DNA from: Herbidospora mongoliensis
GTDB taxonomy: Bacteria > Actinomycetota > Actinomycetes > Streptosporangiales > Streptosporangiaceae
Assembly: GCF_001570545.1 (NCBI RefSeq)
Contig: NZ_BBXD01000019.1
Coordinates: 124,001-188,000, forward strand
DNA length: 64,000 nt
Direction of reading: 5' to 3'
Part shown: piece by piece, positions 8,043 to 17,258 of the stretch
Numbering within the stretch: the stretch's first letter is position 1
Layout of the letters: each line of letters starts with the position of its first letter
Translations under genes and position numbers: made by a program
The notes under the pieces: model-generated
The model's database searches: none
Told to the model about the DNA's origin: nothing
The model's input: the letters and a program-made list of their open reading frames with translations, nothing else

Positions 8043-10328
8043 TCAGTCCTTGTCACGCGGCCGCAGCCAGAACGGCGCCCCGCCGTCTCCACTGCCGCTA
8101 CCTCCGCCACTGCCGCCACCACGACCGCTGTCCGACCGCCCCGGCAGCCACAACGGCGGCGCGTCGGACGATCGGGACGGCCGCTCGGCCGGACGGGGCG
8201 ATTCGGATCGGGGTGCCCGCGTCGGCTCGGACCGAGGCCGCTGCTGCGGCGCCGACCGGCGCGAGGACGAACCCCCCGACGACGACCTGCCACCGCCACC
8301 GAAGAACCCACCGCCGAGGATGCCGCCACCGCCGCCAGAAGAACTCCCTCTGGACGCCGACGGCCGCGAGGCCCAACCACCCGAACGACCGCTGAACCAC
8401 CCGCCTCCGCCGCCGCCTCCTCCTCCTGAAGAAGAAGCCCGGACGGGAGCCGGTGCCGGCGCGCTCGGCCGGGTCGTGGCCGGTGGTCGACTGAGATTGA
8501 GCGGCGGCGCGGCACCCGTGCGGGGCGGCGGGACGCCGGTCTTACGGCGGGCCGCCTGCTCGGGGTTCTCCAGCGGGGCCGGTTGACCGTTCGCACGGGC
8601 CCCGACGCGTTCCTCGCCGCGGACCTTGCCCTGGGCGACCCCGGCGGCCGCGGTGGCCGCCCCGCTCGCCCCACCGGTCGAACCGGCGATGGCGGCGTTG
8701 AGCATCGGCTCGGCCTTGCGAAGCCCCCAACGGCCCATCCGGGCCGCGGCGACCGGCGGCAGCGCCCCTGCGGCCCGCTGCAACGTCGGCGCCGTGGTGG
8801 CGTCGCCGAGCATGCGGGTGGCCAGGGTGGAGCCGCTCATCGAGGAGAACAGATGCTGGAACGGCCTGCGGTAGAAGAACACCGCCAGCGTCATCAGCGC
8901 CATGAACATGATCTGCATGCCCCATGGCAGTGGCGTGGAGATGATCAGGGCATAGCCGTACACGAGGACACCGAGCACGAGCGCGAGCACCGCCTGCCGC
9001 AGCAGCGTGCCGACGAGCATCTCCACCCAGCGCATGGCGATGATCCGCCCGGTGCCGGGATGGACGCCGATGAGCAGGAAGATGGGCCCCATGATCAGCA
9101 ACAACAGGAAGCCGACCTTCAGCACCAGCAGCGACACCGCCACCAGGAAGATCAGCAACCCGGCGACCATGGCAGCGATGAACGCACCGATCGCCACCCC
9201 GAGCCTGCTGGTCCAGTCTTTGCCCTGGAGCAGGTAGAACGCCGGGCTGGTGCGCAGCGGGTTGGCGACCTCCTCCTCGTAGCGACGCTGGTGGGCGTCG
9301 GTACCGGCTGACTGCTGGGCCTGCTGCTCGGTGGCGTCGAGTGCCTGGGTGTCGAGCAGCTTGGCGCCATAAGCCGCCACGATCGGCGAGGCCGGGTCGG
9401 CGGTGCCGAAGTTGCCCATCAACCACGGCTTGCAGACCAGAGTCGACCAGAGCGCGTCGGCGTTCTGTTGCACGCCCGGTGTGCCCGGCTGGCCGTAGCC
9501 GCCGCCGGTGACCGGAGGCGCGGCCCCCGGGGTCGCCGCGGCTCCCGTCGCAGCACCAGCCGCGGCACCCAGCGCGCTGGCCGGCGGCGGCAGGCAGGAC
9601 GCGCCACCCGCGCCGGGCAGGCCGGAGAAAGCGGAGTTCACGATCTCGGTGGTCTTGTCGGTGATCGTCTTGCCGACGTTCGTCAGGTCCTGGGGACGGC
9701 TGAAGAACCAGGTCGCGACGGTGACCGCGAGGACCATCCAGACGACCGCCTCGGCTGTCGTGGTGGCGCGTTTGCGCAGCAGGCCGTACCAGGCCAGCCA
9801 GATCGCCGCGATGATCACTATCGGCCGCAGGAACGGCCAGTACATCGCGTCGGCCAGGTTGGTCACGATGTCGTCGACGACGTTCTTGATCGGCAGCAGC
9901 GGGCCCTCGGTCGCGGCCGCTTCGTATGTCGTGATGGTCAGCCGGTCGACCGCCTTGGCCCACGAGAAGATCGCGTTGGCCCAGGCGTTGCCGATGACGG
10001 CCGCGACGTCGGAGCAGCCGAGTTCGTAGGTGTGCCAGAACTGGCCCGACATGCCGTAGTTCTCGTAGTTGGTCTTCAGCGCCTGGGCGGGCGCCTCGAC
10101 ATCCGCGCCGAGTCCTATCCCGACGCCGGTGCCGCCACCGGTGACGCCGTCGTCGGGCGGCGGGGGTTTGACGAGTCCGTCGACGCCTGAGCCCACCACC
10201 TCCGGCGACAGAGTGGAGGACATGTCACAGATCCCGTCGGCGTTGGCCACCGACGATCCGACGATGACCGGCGACGCCAAGAAGAACGTGACGAACACCA
10301 GCAGAAGCAGGGCGACCCTGCGTTTCAC
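8043..10328 (-). CDS. VirB6/TcpH-like polytopic channel protein
   Basis: This is a 761-residue integral membrane protein. An N-terminal signal-like helix is followed by an extracellular loop with a few cysteines. Two groups of membrane helices follow: one near residues 170–215 ('FLRPIVIIAAIWLAWYGLL') and a dense set near 385–490 ('LGVAIGAFIAAMVAGLLIFLVAVSLLVLKV', shown here only in part as AMVAGLLIFLVAVSLL). The C-terminal 250 residues are a low-complexity Gly/Ser/Arg/Pro tail predicted to lie in the cytoplasm. Size, topology and position between the VirB4-like ATPase and the wall hydrolase match TcpH/VirB6 inner-membrane channel subunits. The GTG start overlaps the VirB4 stop (GTGA) and has a strong AGGAGG site. 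Confidence 0.85.
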   Translation of the reverse strand: MKRRVALLLLVFVTFFLASPVIVGSSVANADGICDMSSTLSPEVVGSGVDGLVKPPPPDDGVTGGGTGVGIGLGADVEAPAQALKTNYENYGMSGQFWHTYELGCSDVAAVIGNAWANAIFSWAKAVDRLTITTYEAAATEGPLLPIKNVVDDIVTNLADAMYWPFLRPIVIIAAIWLAWYGLLRKRATTTAEAVVWMVLAVTVATWFFSRPQDLTNVGKTITDKTTEIVNSAFSGLPGAGGASCLPPPASALGAAAGAATGAAATPGAAPPVTGGGYGQPGTPGVQQNADALWSTLVCKPWLMGNFGTADPASPIVAAYGAKLLDTQALDATEQQAQQSAGTDAHQRRYEEEVANPLRTSPAFYLLQGKDWTSRLGVAIGAFIAAMVAGLLIFLVAVSLLVLKVGFLLLLIMGPIFLLIGVHPGTGRIIAMRWVEMLVGTLLRQAVLALVLGVLVYGYALIISTPLPWGMQIMFMALMTLAVFFYRRPFQHLFSSMSGSTLATRMLGDATTAPTLQRAAGALPPVAAARMGRWGLRKAEPMLNAAIAGSTGGASGAATAAAGVAQGKVRGEERVGARANGQPAPLENPEQAARRKTGVPPPRTGAAPPLNLSRPPATTRPSAPAPAPVRASSSGGGGGGGGGWFSGRSGGWASRPSASRGSSSGGGGGILGGGFFGGGGRSSSGGSSSRRSAPQQRPRSEPTRAPRSESPRPAERPSRSSDAPPLWLPGRSDSGRGGGSGGGSGSGDGGAPFWLRPRDKD

Positions 10329-12799
10329 GAGCGCACCTCCTGCGCGACCCCCGAACGGCCCGAACCCACCTTGTCCTGCTCGATCTCATCCGGCTTGGAG
10401 TGCGTCGGATTGGTATCGAGCCAGCGCAGCAGCTCCTCGGAGATCAGGTCGACGCCGATCCGGCCCGCCCGACCATCGAGGTCGCGGAAGACGCACTCGC
10501 CGTTGCGCAGCGAGCGCAGCACGCCCTTGTGTTCCTCGTTCGGATCAACTCCCAGGAGCTCCAGTACGTGCTCCACCTCGACCCGTTCGGTCGAGCGGAA
10601 GGCGAAAACCGAGGAAAGGCAGTTGGTGACCTGCTCGTTCAGCAGGTCACCCGCGTTCTGGGACACCAGCACGAGTGCGGTGTTGCGCGACCGTCCCATC
10701 CGGGACACCTCGGGCACCAGCTTGGCGCCCTCGGGCGTGGAGGTGATCGCCCACGCCTCGTCCAGGAAGATCGCTTTGGGGGTACGTCTGTCGAGCCCGT
10801 TCATCAGCCGCCGGGCGAACTGGGAGACCAGGTAGAGCAGGGCGACCGAGAGCCGCTGCTCGTACGAGTAGTCGTCGCGCCCCGTCGCCACGTCGGGCAA
10901 CGTGAGGCCGCCGAGGGTGAACACGGTCGTCCATCCCTCGGTGTCGATCTGATCGCCGCCGGAGGGGTCGAAGCAGAGCCGGGCAAGGTGCATTTCGGAC
11001 ATCGACCGCAGCACGGCGCCCAGGTTCTTCGACGCGGCGTCCTCCGACCGGTCGAGATGGTCGATGACCTTCCCGAGCGAGGGGTCGGGCTCGTTGGCGA
11101 CGGCCGCGACGGCCTGCACCATGGCCGACTCGCGCTCCTCCGACATGCGCGGCAGCAGCAGCCGCAGCGTCTCGGTGGCCATCGTCTTCTTCGCGGCCAG
11201 GTCGTCGCCGAACGAGAACGGGTCGAGCAGCCCGGGAGCGGCCGACCCGAGCGGGATCGTCCGTGCCTGCCGCCCGCGTCGCCGTAGCAGCTGCACCATC
11301 GACTCGGCGTCGCCCTTCGGGTCGATCACGGCGATCGTGACCCCCCGCAGCGCCATCTGGTAGATCAGCAGCAGCGCCAGCGTGGTCTTGCCGCCGCCGG
11401 GCTCCCCGGTGATCGCGATGGCCGTCGGCCGGTTCTTGGTCGCCGCCACGAGCGGGTCGAAGTGCACGATGGAGCGTGCCCGGCCGAGGGTCTCGCCGAT
11501 GTAGGGCCCCAGCCAGCCCGCCTCGTCGGAACGATCACCCAGGTCGACCGTGGCGGTCGCCATGCCGCCCGCGATGGTGCGCAGGGGCTGCCGCTGCGCG
11601 TAGGCGTTGACGCGGACCTTCTCGCCGGGCAGCGCCTCGCAGAACAGCGAGAACTGGTCGCCGGTGGAGTTGACGACGTCGATGCCCATGTCGCGGTAGT
11701 GCTCGATGACCGCCTCTACCCGCTGGACGCACATCTCCTCGGTCGGCGCGCTCACGCTCATGCGGTGCCAGCCGTAGACGAACGGGAGGCGTTCCTTGGT
11801 GATGCCGTGTTCGAGCATCCGGGCCGCGTCGATCTGCTCGGCCAGCGCCAGCGGCGCCTCGGCCCCGGCCTCGCGGATGTGTATGTCCATGTCACGCGCG
11901 TGCGCGAGCTTGCGGGCGACGTCTCGGGACGCGCGGACGGGAGAGATGAGCCGCATCCGGGAGGAGATCTCGACGGGGAACGGCAGCTGGTCGCTGAAGT
12001 GCATCCACGGCTCGCCGTCGGGGAACGCCATCAGGTCGGGGAACCGGGCGAACGACAGCTGGGCGACGTAGGAGTCACCGGCGGGCTGCTCGATCCGCAG
12101 CAGCTTGTGCCCGTTGTGGATCTGTCCCTCGACGAGCGCCTCGATCTCGCCCCGCCCCCACTTGCGCCGCTTGGACGCCGACGGCGGCGGATCGCCCAGC
12201 GCGCCGGACGCGGCGTGCTGGAACAGCCAGGCGACCTCGACGCTGGTGGCGTGGCGGGCGTAGAGCGACCCCGACGCCAGGGCCCGGCCGAGCCGTTCGG
12301 CCGCGTCGGTCCACTTGACGACTTCCTTCTCCGGTACGTGGTCGTCGTCGAGCCCGAGCCCCTTCTCGGTCTTCTGGTAGAAGCCGAAGAGCTGCGCGAG
12401 CACCCCCTCGCCGAGCTGGGTGCCACGCTGCCCGAGGCGGACCCCGAGGTAGACCTCCTTGGACCAGAAGTCCTTGGCCCAGACGTGCCGGTACATCTCC
12501 TCGAGGTAGTCGCGCCAGCCCGGCCCCTCGTCGGAGGTGGCGTTGAGGGCCATCGCCCATTCGGCCGCCGGATAGGTGCGGTGGGCCACCCGCAGGTGCA
12601 CCTCGGCGTCGCTCATCCGGATCGCGGCCAGCGCGATCGTGATGTTGTTGGCGAGCGACTCGCGCTCTTCGGGGGTGAGGAACTCGTAGCTGACCGTCGG
12701 CAGCCGGAAGTAGGCCCAGGCCGCCGAGTCGGTGAGGAGGATGCGGTCGTCGAAGTAACGGACCGCCAGGCGACTGCGCGCCCGCGACGCCCTAGCCAA
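10325..12799 (-). CDS. VirB4/TcpF-like conjugation ATPase
   Basis: The 824-residue cytoplasmic ATPase has an N-terminal VirB4-type domain. Its ATPase domain contains Walker A 'GEPGGGKTT' (about residue 465) and Walker B 'KAIFLDEAWAI' (about residue 680), followed by the 'SQN' and 'STERVE' segments common in VirB4/TraC/ConE proteins. It energises assembly and transport in type IV secretion. The TTG at 12799 follows a good purine-rich site (GGGGAGAG) and overlaps the preceding gene by 8 bp. No second ATPase of the coupling-protein class (VirD4/TcpA/FtsK) is present in the cluster, so VirB4 is the only intact P-loop motor seen here. Confidence 0.93.
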   Translation of the reverse strand: MARASRARSRLAVRYFDDRILLTDSAAWAYFRLPTVSYEFLTPEERESLANNITIALAAIRMSDAEVHLRVAHRTYPAAEWAMALNATSDEGPGWRDYLEEMYRHVWAKDFWSKEVYLGVRLGQRGTQLGEGVLAQLFGFYQKTEKGLGLDDDHVPEKEVVKWTDAAERLGRALASGSLYARHATSVEVAWLFQHAASGALGDPPPSASKRRKWGRGEIEALVEGQIHNGHKLLRIEQPAGDSYVAQLSFARFPDLMAFPDGEPWMHFSDQLPFPVEISSRMRLISPVRASRDVARKLAHARDMDIHIREAGAEAPLALAEQIDAARMLEHGITKERLPFVYGWHRMSVSAPTEEMCVQRVEAVIEHYRDMGIDVVNSTGDQFSLFCEALPGEKVRVNAYAQRQPLRTIAGGMATATVDLGDRSDEAGWLGPYIGETLGRARSIVHFDPLVAATKNRPTAIAITGEPGGGKTTLALLLIYQMALRGVTIAVIDPKGDAESMVQLLRRRGRQARTIPLGSAAPGLLDPFSFGDDLAAKKTMATETLRLLLPRMSEERESAMVQAVAAVANEPDPSLGKVIDHLDRSEDAASKNLGAVLRSMSEMHLARLCFDPSGGDQIDTEGWTTVFTLGGLTLPDVATGRDDYSYEQRLSVALLYLVSQFARRLMNGLDRRTPKAIFLDEAWAITSTPEGAKLVPEVSRMGRSRNTALVLVSQNAGDLLNEQVTNCLSSVFAFRSTERVEVEHVLELLGVDPNEEHKGVLRSLRNGECVFRDLDGRAGRIGVDLISEELLRWLDTNPTHSKPDEIEQDKVGSGRSGVAQEVRS

Positions 12800-15569
12800 C
12801 GAAACTCTCCCCTCTCGCCGTGGTCAATCCGCTCGCGACAACCCCGGCAAGGGCAACGTACGCCCTGCGGCCGCCGCTGCGAAGGTCATTGAGGTCGACT
12901 TGTCCTGGTTCGGCCAACTCGTCTTCCCACGGAACCCTCACGATCGCCCTGCATCTTCCGCGTGCGACCGTCTCGGCCCGTTCGACATCGGCCATGCTCC
13001 TTCTCGACACACCGTTGATGACGACGACGGCCCGGCGCCGCAGATCGGCGCAGCCGTGGCCGTCGAGCCAGTCGTAGGTCATGGCGACCGAGTCGGGTGC
13101 GTCGGCGCTGGCCGGCGCGACCAGCACGAGCTGGTCGGCGTAGGGCAGCAGCCTGGCGGCGAGCGCGGCGGCCGGGTCCATGAGAATGATCCGGTACTGC
13201 TGGTCAAGCAGCCGCATGGCCCGCGCGATGCGCTGGTCGGAGAACCACCCGCGATCGCCGATCCGCTGCTCGGCCCCGGGGTCGACGTCGGCGGCCAGCA
13301 CGTCCAGCCCCGAGTCGGTCCGGGTCGTGTAGCCGCGCACGCGGGTCCCGACGCTGTCGACCGCCGTCAGGAACGAACTCAGCGTCTCGGTCGTCTCCGG
13401 GTTGATGCGCCCGGTGAGCCCGTCGCCCCCCGAGTTGGCGTCGACGGCGACGACGCCGTCCTCCCTGAGCCGGGCCAGCGAGTGCCCCAGCAGCAGCGTG
13501 GTCGTCGTCTGCCCCGCGCCACCGGTGCAGCCCAGCACGACGATGCGCCGGCTGCCGTTGATGGCCGTCCTGGCTCGATCCTCGTCGTTGTCGCCATCGG
13601 ACCCCGCGACGACCTGCGACACCCGCCGCCACGTGGCCTCCGACCCGCGCTCGGCCGGAATGAACGGCGCGGGCGGCTGCCCCTTGCGCAGCCGCTCCTT
13701 CTGCCAGTCACCGGAGGGCGCCGGAGCCTCGGGCTCGACGGCGGAGTCGGCGGAGGCCGCCAGCCTGCGCAACCGACGCAACGCATCGGGCCGAATGGGC
13801 GGCGAGGAGACCTCCTCGCCGGCAGGCTGCTCAGGAGCCGGAGCGGGCACGGGGTGCTCCGGCTCCTGAGCGGGAGCCGGCACAGGGCGCTCCGCCGCGA
13901 CCTCACGAACAGATTCGGCCGGACTCTCTTCCGCGACCGGCTCCACCCGCGCGGGCGGCACCGCGACATCGGGCTCCTTGGCGGCGGCATGCCTACCCCG
14001 TCGGACCGCCGCAGACTCTTCCTGTACGGGCTGGGGCACGCCCGATTCGCGCGCGCCTCGCCCAGCGCCTTCAGGGTGCTGCGCCTCGGCACGAACAGGC
14101 TCGGCAGACCTGTTCTCCACCTCGGGAACCACCGACCGCGAGACCTGGGACGACACCGTCTCAGCGTCAACCGGCGGACGCCCGCTCTTCGGAGCGGAGC
14201 GCGCAGGATCATCGGGCGTCACAGACCGAGCGCCGCTTCCCAACCGTGCCGACAAACCGGGCACTTCAGGCCGGGCCGTGCTTTCGGGAACCGGCCGTGC
14301 AGACAAACCGGGCGCCTCCGGCCGGACCGTGCTTTCCGGAACCGGCCGTGCAGGCACGTCAGGCGCTTCGGCATGTGACCTGCCGTCCGCAGCCGGATGT
14401 GCGGGAACGTCCCCTTGAGCCCTGGTCCCGCTCTCCGCGACCGGCCGCGCGGGAACCTCGGATCGCTGCGCGCTCCTCGGGACCGGGTGCGCGGGCAGGC
14501 CGGGCGCCTCGGGAGCCGGAGGAGTGGACGTGTCGAAAGTCCGGCGTCTGCGCCCGCCCTCCGCACCCGGGCGCGGAGAAGTGCCCGGTGCCCTGAACCG
14601 GGTCACGCTCTCACCGGCCGAAGACGCGGGCAGACCGGGCACCTCGGGCCGGATCTCGCTCTGGGGAGCCTGACGCGCGGACACATCGGGAACCGGCGAC
14701 CCCGGCCCGCTCTCCGCAGCCGAGCGCAGGGGCATCCCGGGAGCCTGTGGCCGCAGCCCGCTCCCCGGAGCCGGACGCGCGGAAGCATCGGGCGCCTCGT
14801 GGCGGGGCTGGGTCTCCGGGGTCTTCTGCTGTGGCTTGTCCGACGGGTGGGCGAGGAACGCGGGTCGCAGCGGGTTGGTCGCGAACGGACGTGACGGGTC
14901 CTTGGCCGGACCGGCGGGCGAGTCGGACACCGGGCGGATCAGCCGGGGCGGCTGGCCGAACGACGCGGGGCGGCGGCGCTGCTCCGGGGAGTCGGTGAAA
15001 GCGGCGTGCTTGTCGTCCGGGTGGCCGATCAGGCGGCGGGCGGGTTCCTGGGACGCGTGGGCGGTGGTGGTCAGCGGCGGCTTCACGCGTATCGGGATCT
15101 CTTCGACCAGCGGCGTCGCGGCCGCAGCGGCGGCGGCCACTGCGGGGCGGACCGTGGCGCGCTGGGGCTCGGGGACGGTCTTGGGCTTCTTGACCCGGAC
15201 GGTGCCGGCCCGCCAGACCTTGGCCTGGAAGGCGATCACGTCGGGCTCGCCGGACGGGGCGAGGCGGCACCACGTCTTGGGCTCGGAGAAGTAGCGGGCC
15301 TGCGACTGCATGAGTTCGGTCAGCCGCTTGTTCTCGATGACCGGACGAGTCGACAGCCAGGTCACGATTCCGGGCGGAACCAGATAGATGACGTGCCAGG
15401 GCGCGTCGAAGGGCAAACCGACCAGGTAGAGGAGAGCCCACCAGAAGGCGGAGACGCCGACGAAGACACCGATCCAGACGATGGGCAGCGGCATGGGCAG
15501 CCGCAGGTCGTAGAGCTTGTAAAGCCGCTTCTCAATTCGCCAGATATTGGTGTATGTAGGCAGGTCCAC
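12792..15569 (-). CDS. TcpE-like membrane protein fused to a MinD/ParA-like domain with degenerate P-loop
   Basis: The GTG at 15569 is used because GAGGAGG lies about 7 bases upstream. The 925-residue product has three parts. Residues 1–110 match TcpE-type conjugation membrane proteins: 'PTYTNIWRIEKRLYKLYDLR' followed by two membrane helices. Residues 150–640 are a Pro/Ala/Arg-rich, probably disordered linker with many pseudo-repeats of the form ARPxPESxxRPEAPGL. Residues 680–925 form a MinD/ParA/EspI-like NTPase fold starting 'RRIVVLGCTGGAGQTTTT'. The P-loop lysine is Gln (codon CAG) and the deviant 'signature' lysine is Thr, so nucleotide hydrolysis may be impaired. It lies between the TcpD-like and VirB4 genes, exactly where TcpE is expected; the fusion is unusual. 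Confidence 0.85.
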   Translation of the reverse strand: MDLPTYTNIWRIEKRLYKLYDLRLPMPLPIVWIGVFVGVSAFWWALLYLVGLPFDAPWHVIYLVPPGIVTWLSTRPVIENKRLTELMQSQARYFSEPKTWCRLAPSGEPDVIAFQAKVWRAGTVRVKKPKTVPEPQRATVRPAVAAAAAAATPLVEEIPIRVKPPLTTTAHASQEPARRLIGHPDDKHAAFTDSPEQRRRPASFGQPPRLIRPVSDSPAGPAKDPSRPFATNPLRPAFLAHPSDKPQQKTPETQPRHEAPDASARPAPGSGLRPQAPGMPLRSAAESGPGSPVPDVSARQAPQSEIRPEVPGLPASSAGESVTRFRAPGTSPRPGAEGGRRRRTFDTSTPPAPEAPGLPAHPVPRSAQRSEVPARPVAESGTRAQGDVPAHPAADGRSHAEAPDVPARPVPESTVRPEAPGLSARPVPESTARPEVPGLSARLGSGARSVTPDDPARSAPKSGRPPVDAETVSSQVSRSVVPEVENRSAEPVRAEAQHPEGAGRGARESGVPQPVQEESAAVRRGRHAAAKEPDVAVPPARVEPVAEESPAESVREVAAERPVPAPAQEPEHPVPAPAPEQPAGEEVSSPPIRPDALRRLRRLAASADSAVEPEAPAPSGDWQKERLRKGQPPAPFIPAERGSEATWRRVSQVVAGSDGDNDEDRARTAINGSRRIVVLGCTGGAGQTTTTLLLGHSLARLREDGVVAVDANSGGDGLTGRINPETTETLSSFLTAVDSVGTRVRGYTTRTDSGLDVLAADVDPGAEQRIGDRGWFSDQRIARAMRLLDQQYRIILMDPAAALAARLLPYADQLVLVAPASADAPDSVAMTYDWLDGHGCADLRRRAVVVINGVSRRSMADVERAETVARGRCRAIVRVPWEDELAEPGQVDLNDLRSGGRRAYVALAGVVASGLTTARGESFVG

Positions 15570-15599
15570 CCGATCCTCCTCTCCGCAACGTGCCAAAGG

Positions 15600-15890
15600 T
15601 CACTGGATGCCGAGCGCCCCCGCGATGGCCTTAGCCGTCACCTCGATGATGTTCGGCACATAGAAGATCACACCGATCGCGATCGCCAGGATGATGAACT
15701 GGACGAACCGCGTGATCTCCCTGGTGAAGAGGAAGAACAACGCCACGACCGACACGATCACCAGGAACAGCGGCGCGAAGAACCGGCGCAGGAACTCGGC
15801 CAGTCCTTCGGTGTTGAGCCCGGTGCCCGTCCCTGGCGCGGGGGACGGTGCGAGTGCGGTCACGGTCTCGACAATCGTTTGGAGAATCAA
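15600..15890 (-). CDS. TcpD/VirB2-like small two-helix membrane protein
   Basis: The product has 96 residues, with an acidic/neutral N-terminus and two membrane helices (about residues 37–52 and 60–80). The second ends in a conserved-looking 'NIIEVTAKAIAGALGIQ'. Small two-helix proteins occupy this spot in Tcp-type operons (TcpD) and resemble VirB2/VirB3 inner-membrane subunits or pilin precursors. The assignment rests on size, topology and order, not on a diagnostic motif. A TTG start at 15890 follows GGGAGGGCGAG. The gene ends 30 bp before the start of the TcpE fusion. Confidence 0.75.
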   Translation of the reverse strand: MILQTIVETVTALAPSPAPGTGTGLNTEGLAEFLRRFFAPLFLVIVSVVALFFLFTREITRFVQFIILAIAIGVIFYVPNIIEVTAKAIAGALGIQ

Positions 15891-15940
15891 TTCTCGCCCT
15901 CCCGGGGGTGTGGATCAGCGACGTCGTGGTCGTTCATGCG

Positions 15941-16945
15941 CTACCCCACGGACCGGCTCGCGCCCTGGACCCGCGCGACGAGCCATTTCTCGCCCTGCTT
16001 CTCCAGGCTGAGCTGGTAGGCCTGCTCCAGCAGCGCGGGCTGCGCGGCCGGATCGGCTGGGTCGGCGGTCGGCGCCGCGGCGGCCTCGCCCGCCGCGATC
16101 GACCAGGTGACCGTCACGGTGATCTCGCGGGCGGTCTCGCCGCCGAGCGGCGCGACCACGCTGGTGAGCTGGGCCAGGGTGAACTGGCCGCCGAGGCCCT
16201 CGATCGTGGCGCCGTCGGCCGCGTAGAGCTTCAGTTCGGCGGAGTTGCCGGAGGCGTAGGCCCGGAAGAACCCTTCGAGCGTCTGGCGCAGCTGGTCTTC
16301 GAGGCCCGCGTCGCGGTCGGGACCGGCGATGGCGGGCAGCCCGGCGGCTCCCCCGGACGGCAGCAACGCGGGCAGGCCGGACACGACGAACCGGCCGTCG
16401 GCCTGGTAGATCGGCACCGACAGCAGCCAGCGGCGCGCGCCCGACTGGAAACTCACCGTCACCCGCGCGTTGTTCGCGTCGGTGACCTCGATGGCCTGGA
16501 ATTGAATGGCGCCGGCGGCGAAGCGGCCGAATCCATTCCAGCCGAATCGCCTTTCCGCCCCGTCGGCGAGAAAGTCGGTCAGCCGGATGTCACGCTGATC
16601 CGGATTCGTTCCGTCGAAATTCAGATAAACGGCGGCGAACTGATTCGCGAACGCCGCTCCCTGCTGCACCGGGAATCCGGAATCAGCGGGTGTGGACGGC
16701 GCGCCGGTGGCGCCCTGATTGGACGTGAAACGCTCGAACGGCGCCCGGATCCCGTTGACGAGGATCACCACGATGAGTGCCCAAAGTACGGCCCGGCCGG
16801 TCCAGACGAGCCAGCGGCCCCCGCCGCCACTCCAGCCCCTGCGCCGCATCGGCTCCCGTTCAGGCAACGGCGGATCCGTAGGAGGGTATGACTCTGGGTC
16901 GCCAGCGATCCGAGGATCCTGCTGGACGGTTGACCTGCGAGCCAT
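15941..16945 (-). CDS. TcpC-like conjugative transfer protein (VirB8 functional equivalent)
   Basis: First gene of the secretion series. The ATG at 16945 is preferred over the GTG at 16948 because GGAGG sits 4–5 bases upstream of it. The 334 residues comprise a Pro/Arg-rich cytoplasmic N-terminus and one membrane helix near residues 45–68 ('WLVWTGRAVLWALIVVILVN'). Two consecutive NTF2-like extracellular domains follow, one near residues 100–195 and one near 205–325; the second ends in 'LSLEKQGEKWLVARVQG'. This layout is that of TcpC proteins, which oligomerise on the outer face of the membrane and scaffold the channel. The 50-bp gap to the next gene is the largest inside the core operon. Confidence 0.88.
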   Translation of the reverse strand: MARRSTVQQDPRIAGDPESYPPTDPPLPEREPMRRRGWSGGGGRWLVWTGRAVLWALIVVILVNGIRAPFERFTSNQGATGAPSTPADSGFPVQQGAAFANQFAAVYLNFDGTNPDQRDIRLTDFLADGAERRFGWNGFGRFAAGAIQFQAIEVTDANNARVTVSFQSGARRWLLSVPIYQADGRFVVSGLPALLPSGGAAGLPAIAGPDRDAGLEDQLRQTLEGFFRAYASGNSAELKLYAADGATIEGLGGQFTLAQLTSVVAPLGGETAREITVTVTWSIAAGEAAAAPTADPADPAAQPALLEQAYQLSLEKQGEKWLVARVQGASRSVG

Positions 16946-17258
16946 CACGCCTCCGCTCGCGCCGATCCCCCCGGCTGGCGCGGTGTCGTCTTACTCTCGA
17001 TCCGGTTATCCATGTTGAAGTAATCACCTTAGCGTTCCCGCCAATTGTTCCAGGAAAGCCACGCCCATGCTGCGGGCATCGCCCTAACCGGCCAAACCGA
17101 GTGTGCATGACACCGAGAGTGTCCGAACCGGCATGGATGACTACATAACGATGTCTTCGCAGGCCACTACGGCAAAATGTAACCCGCGAGCCATCCAGAG
17201 GTAACCAAACGGCTCTGACACTCAGTCCGGCGTCTTGCACTTGTAGTAGAACCCGACC
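16946..17258. other. Intergenic region upstream of the secretion operon
   Basis: This 313-bp gap separates the divergent TcpC-like gene (minus) and a membrane-protein gene (plus). It must hold the promoter of the long minus-strand operon. It is less GC-rich than its surroundings near 17020–17050 and 17140–17200. I see no confident −35/−10 pair, no long palindrome and no gene in it. Confidence 0.6.

Noticed and set aside
3233-16945. Integrative conjugative element with integrase, att sites and relaxase
   Set aside because: No integrase, relaxase, replication gene, tRNA target or flanking direct repeats were found at either side; the cluster ends in ordinary chromosomal genes.
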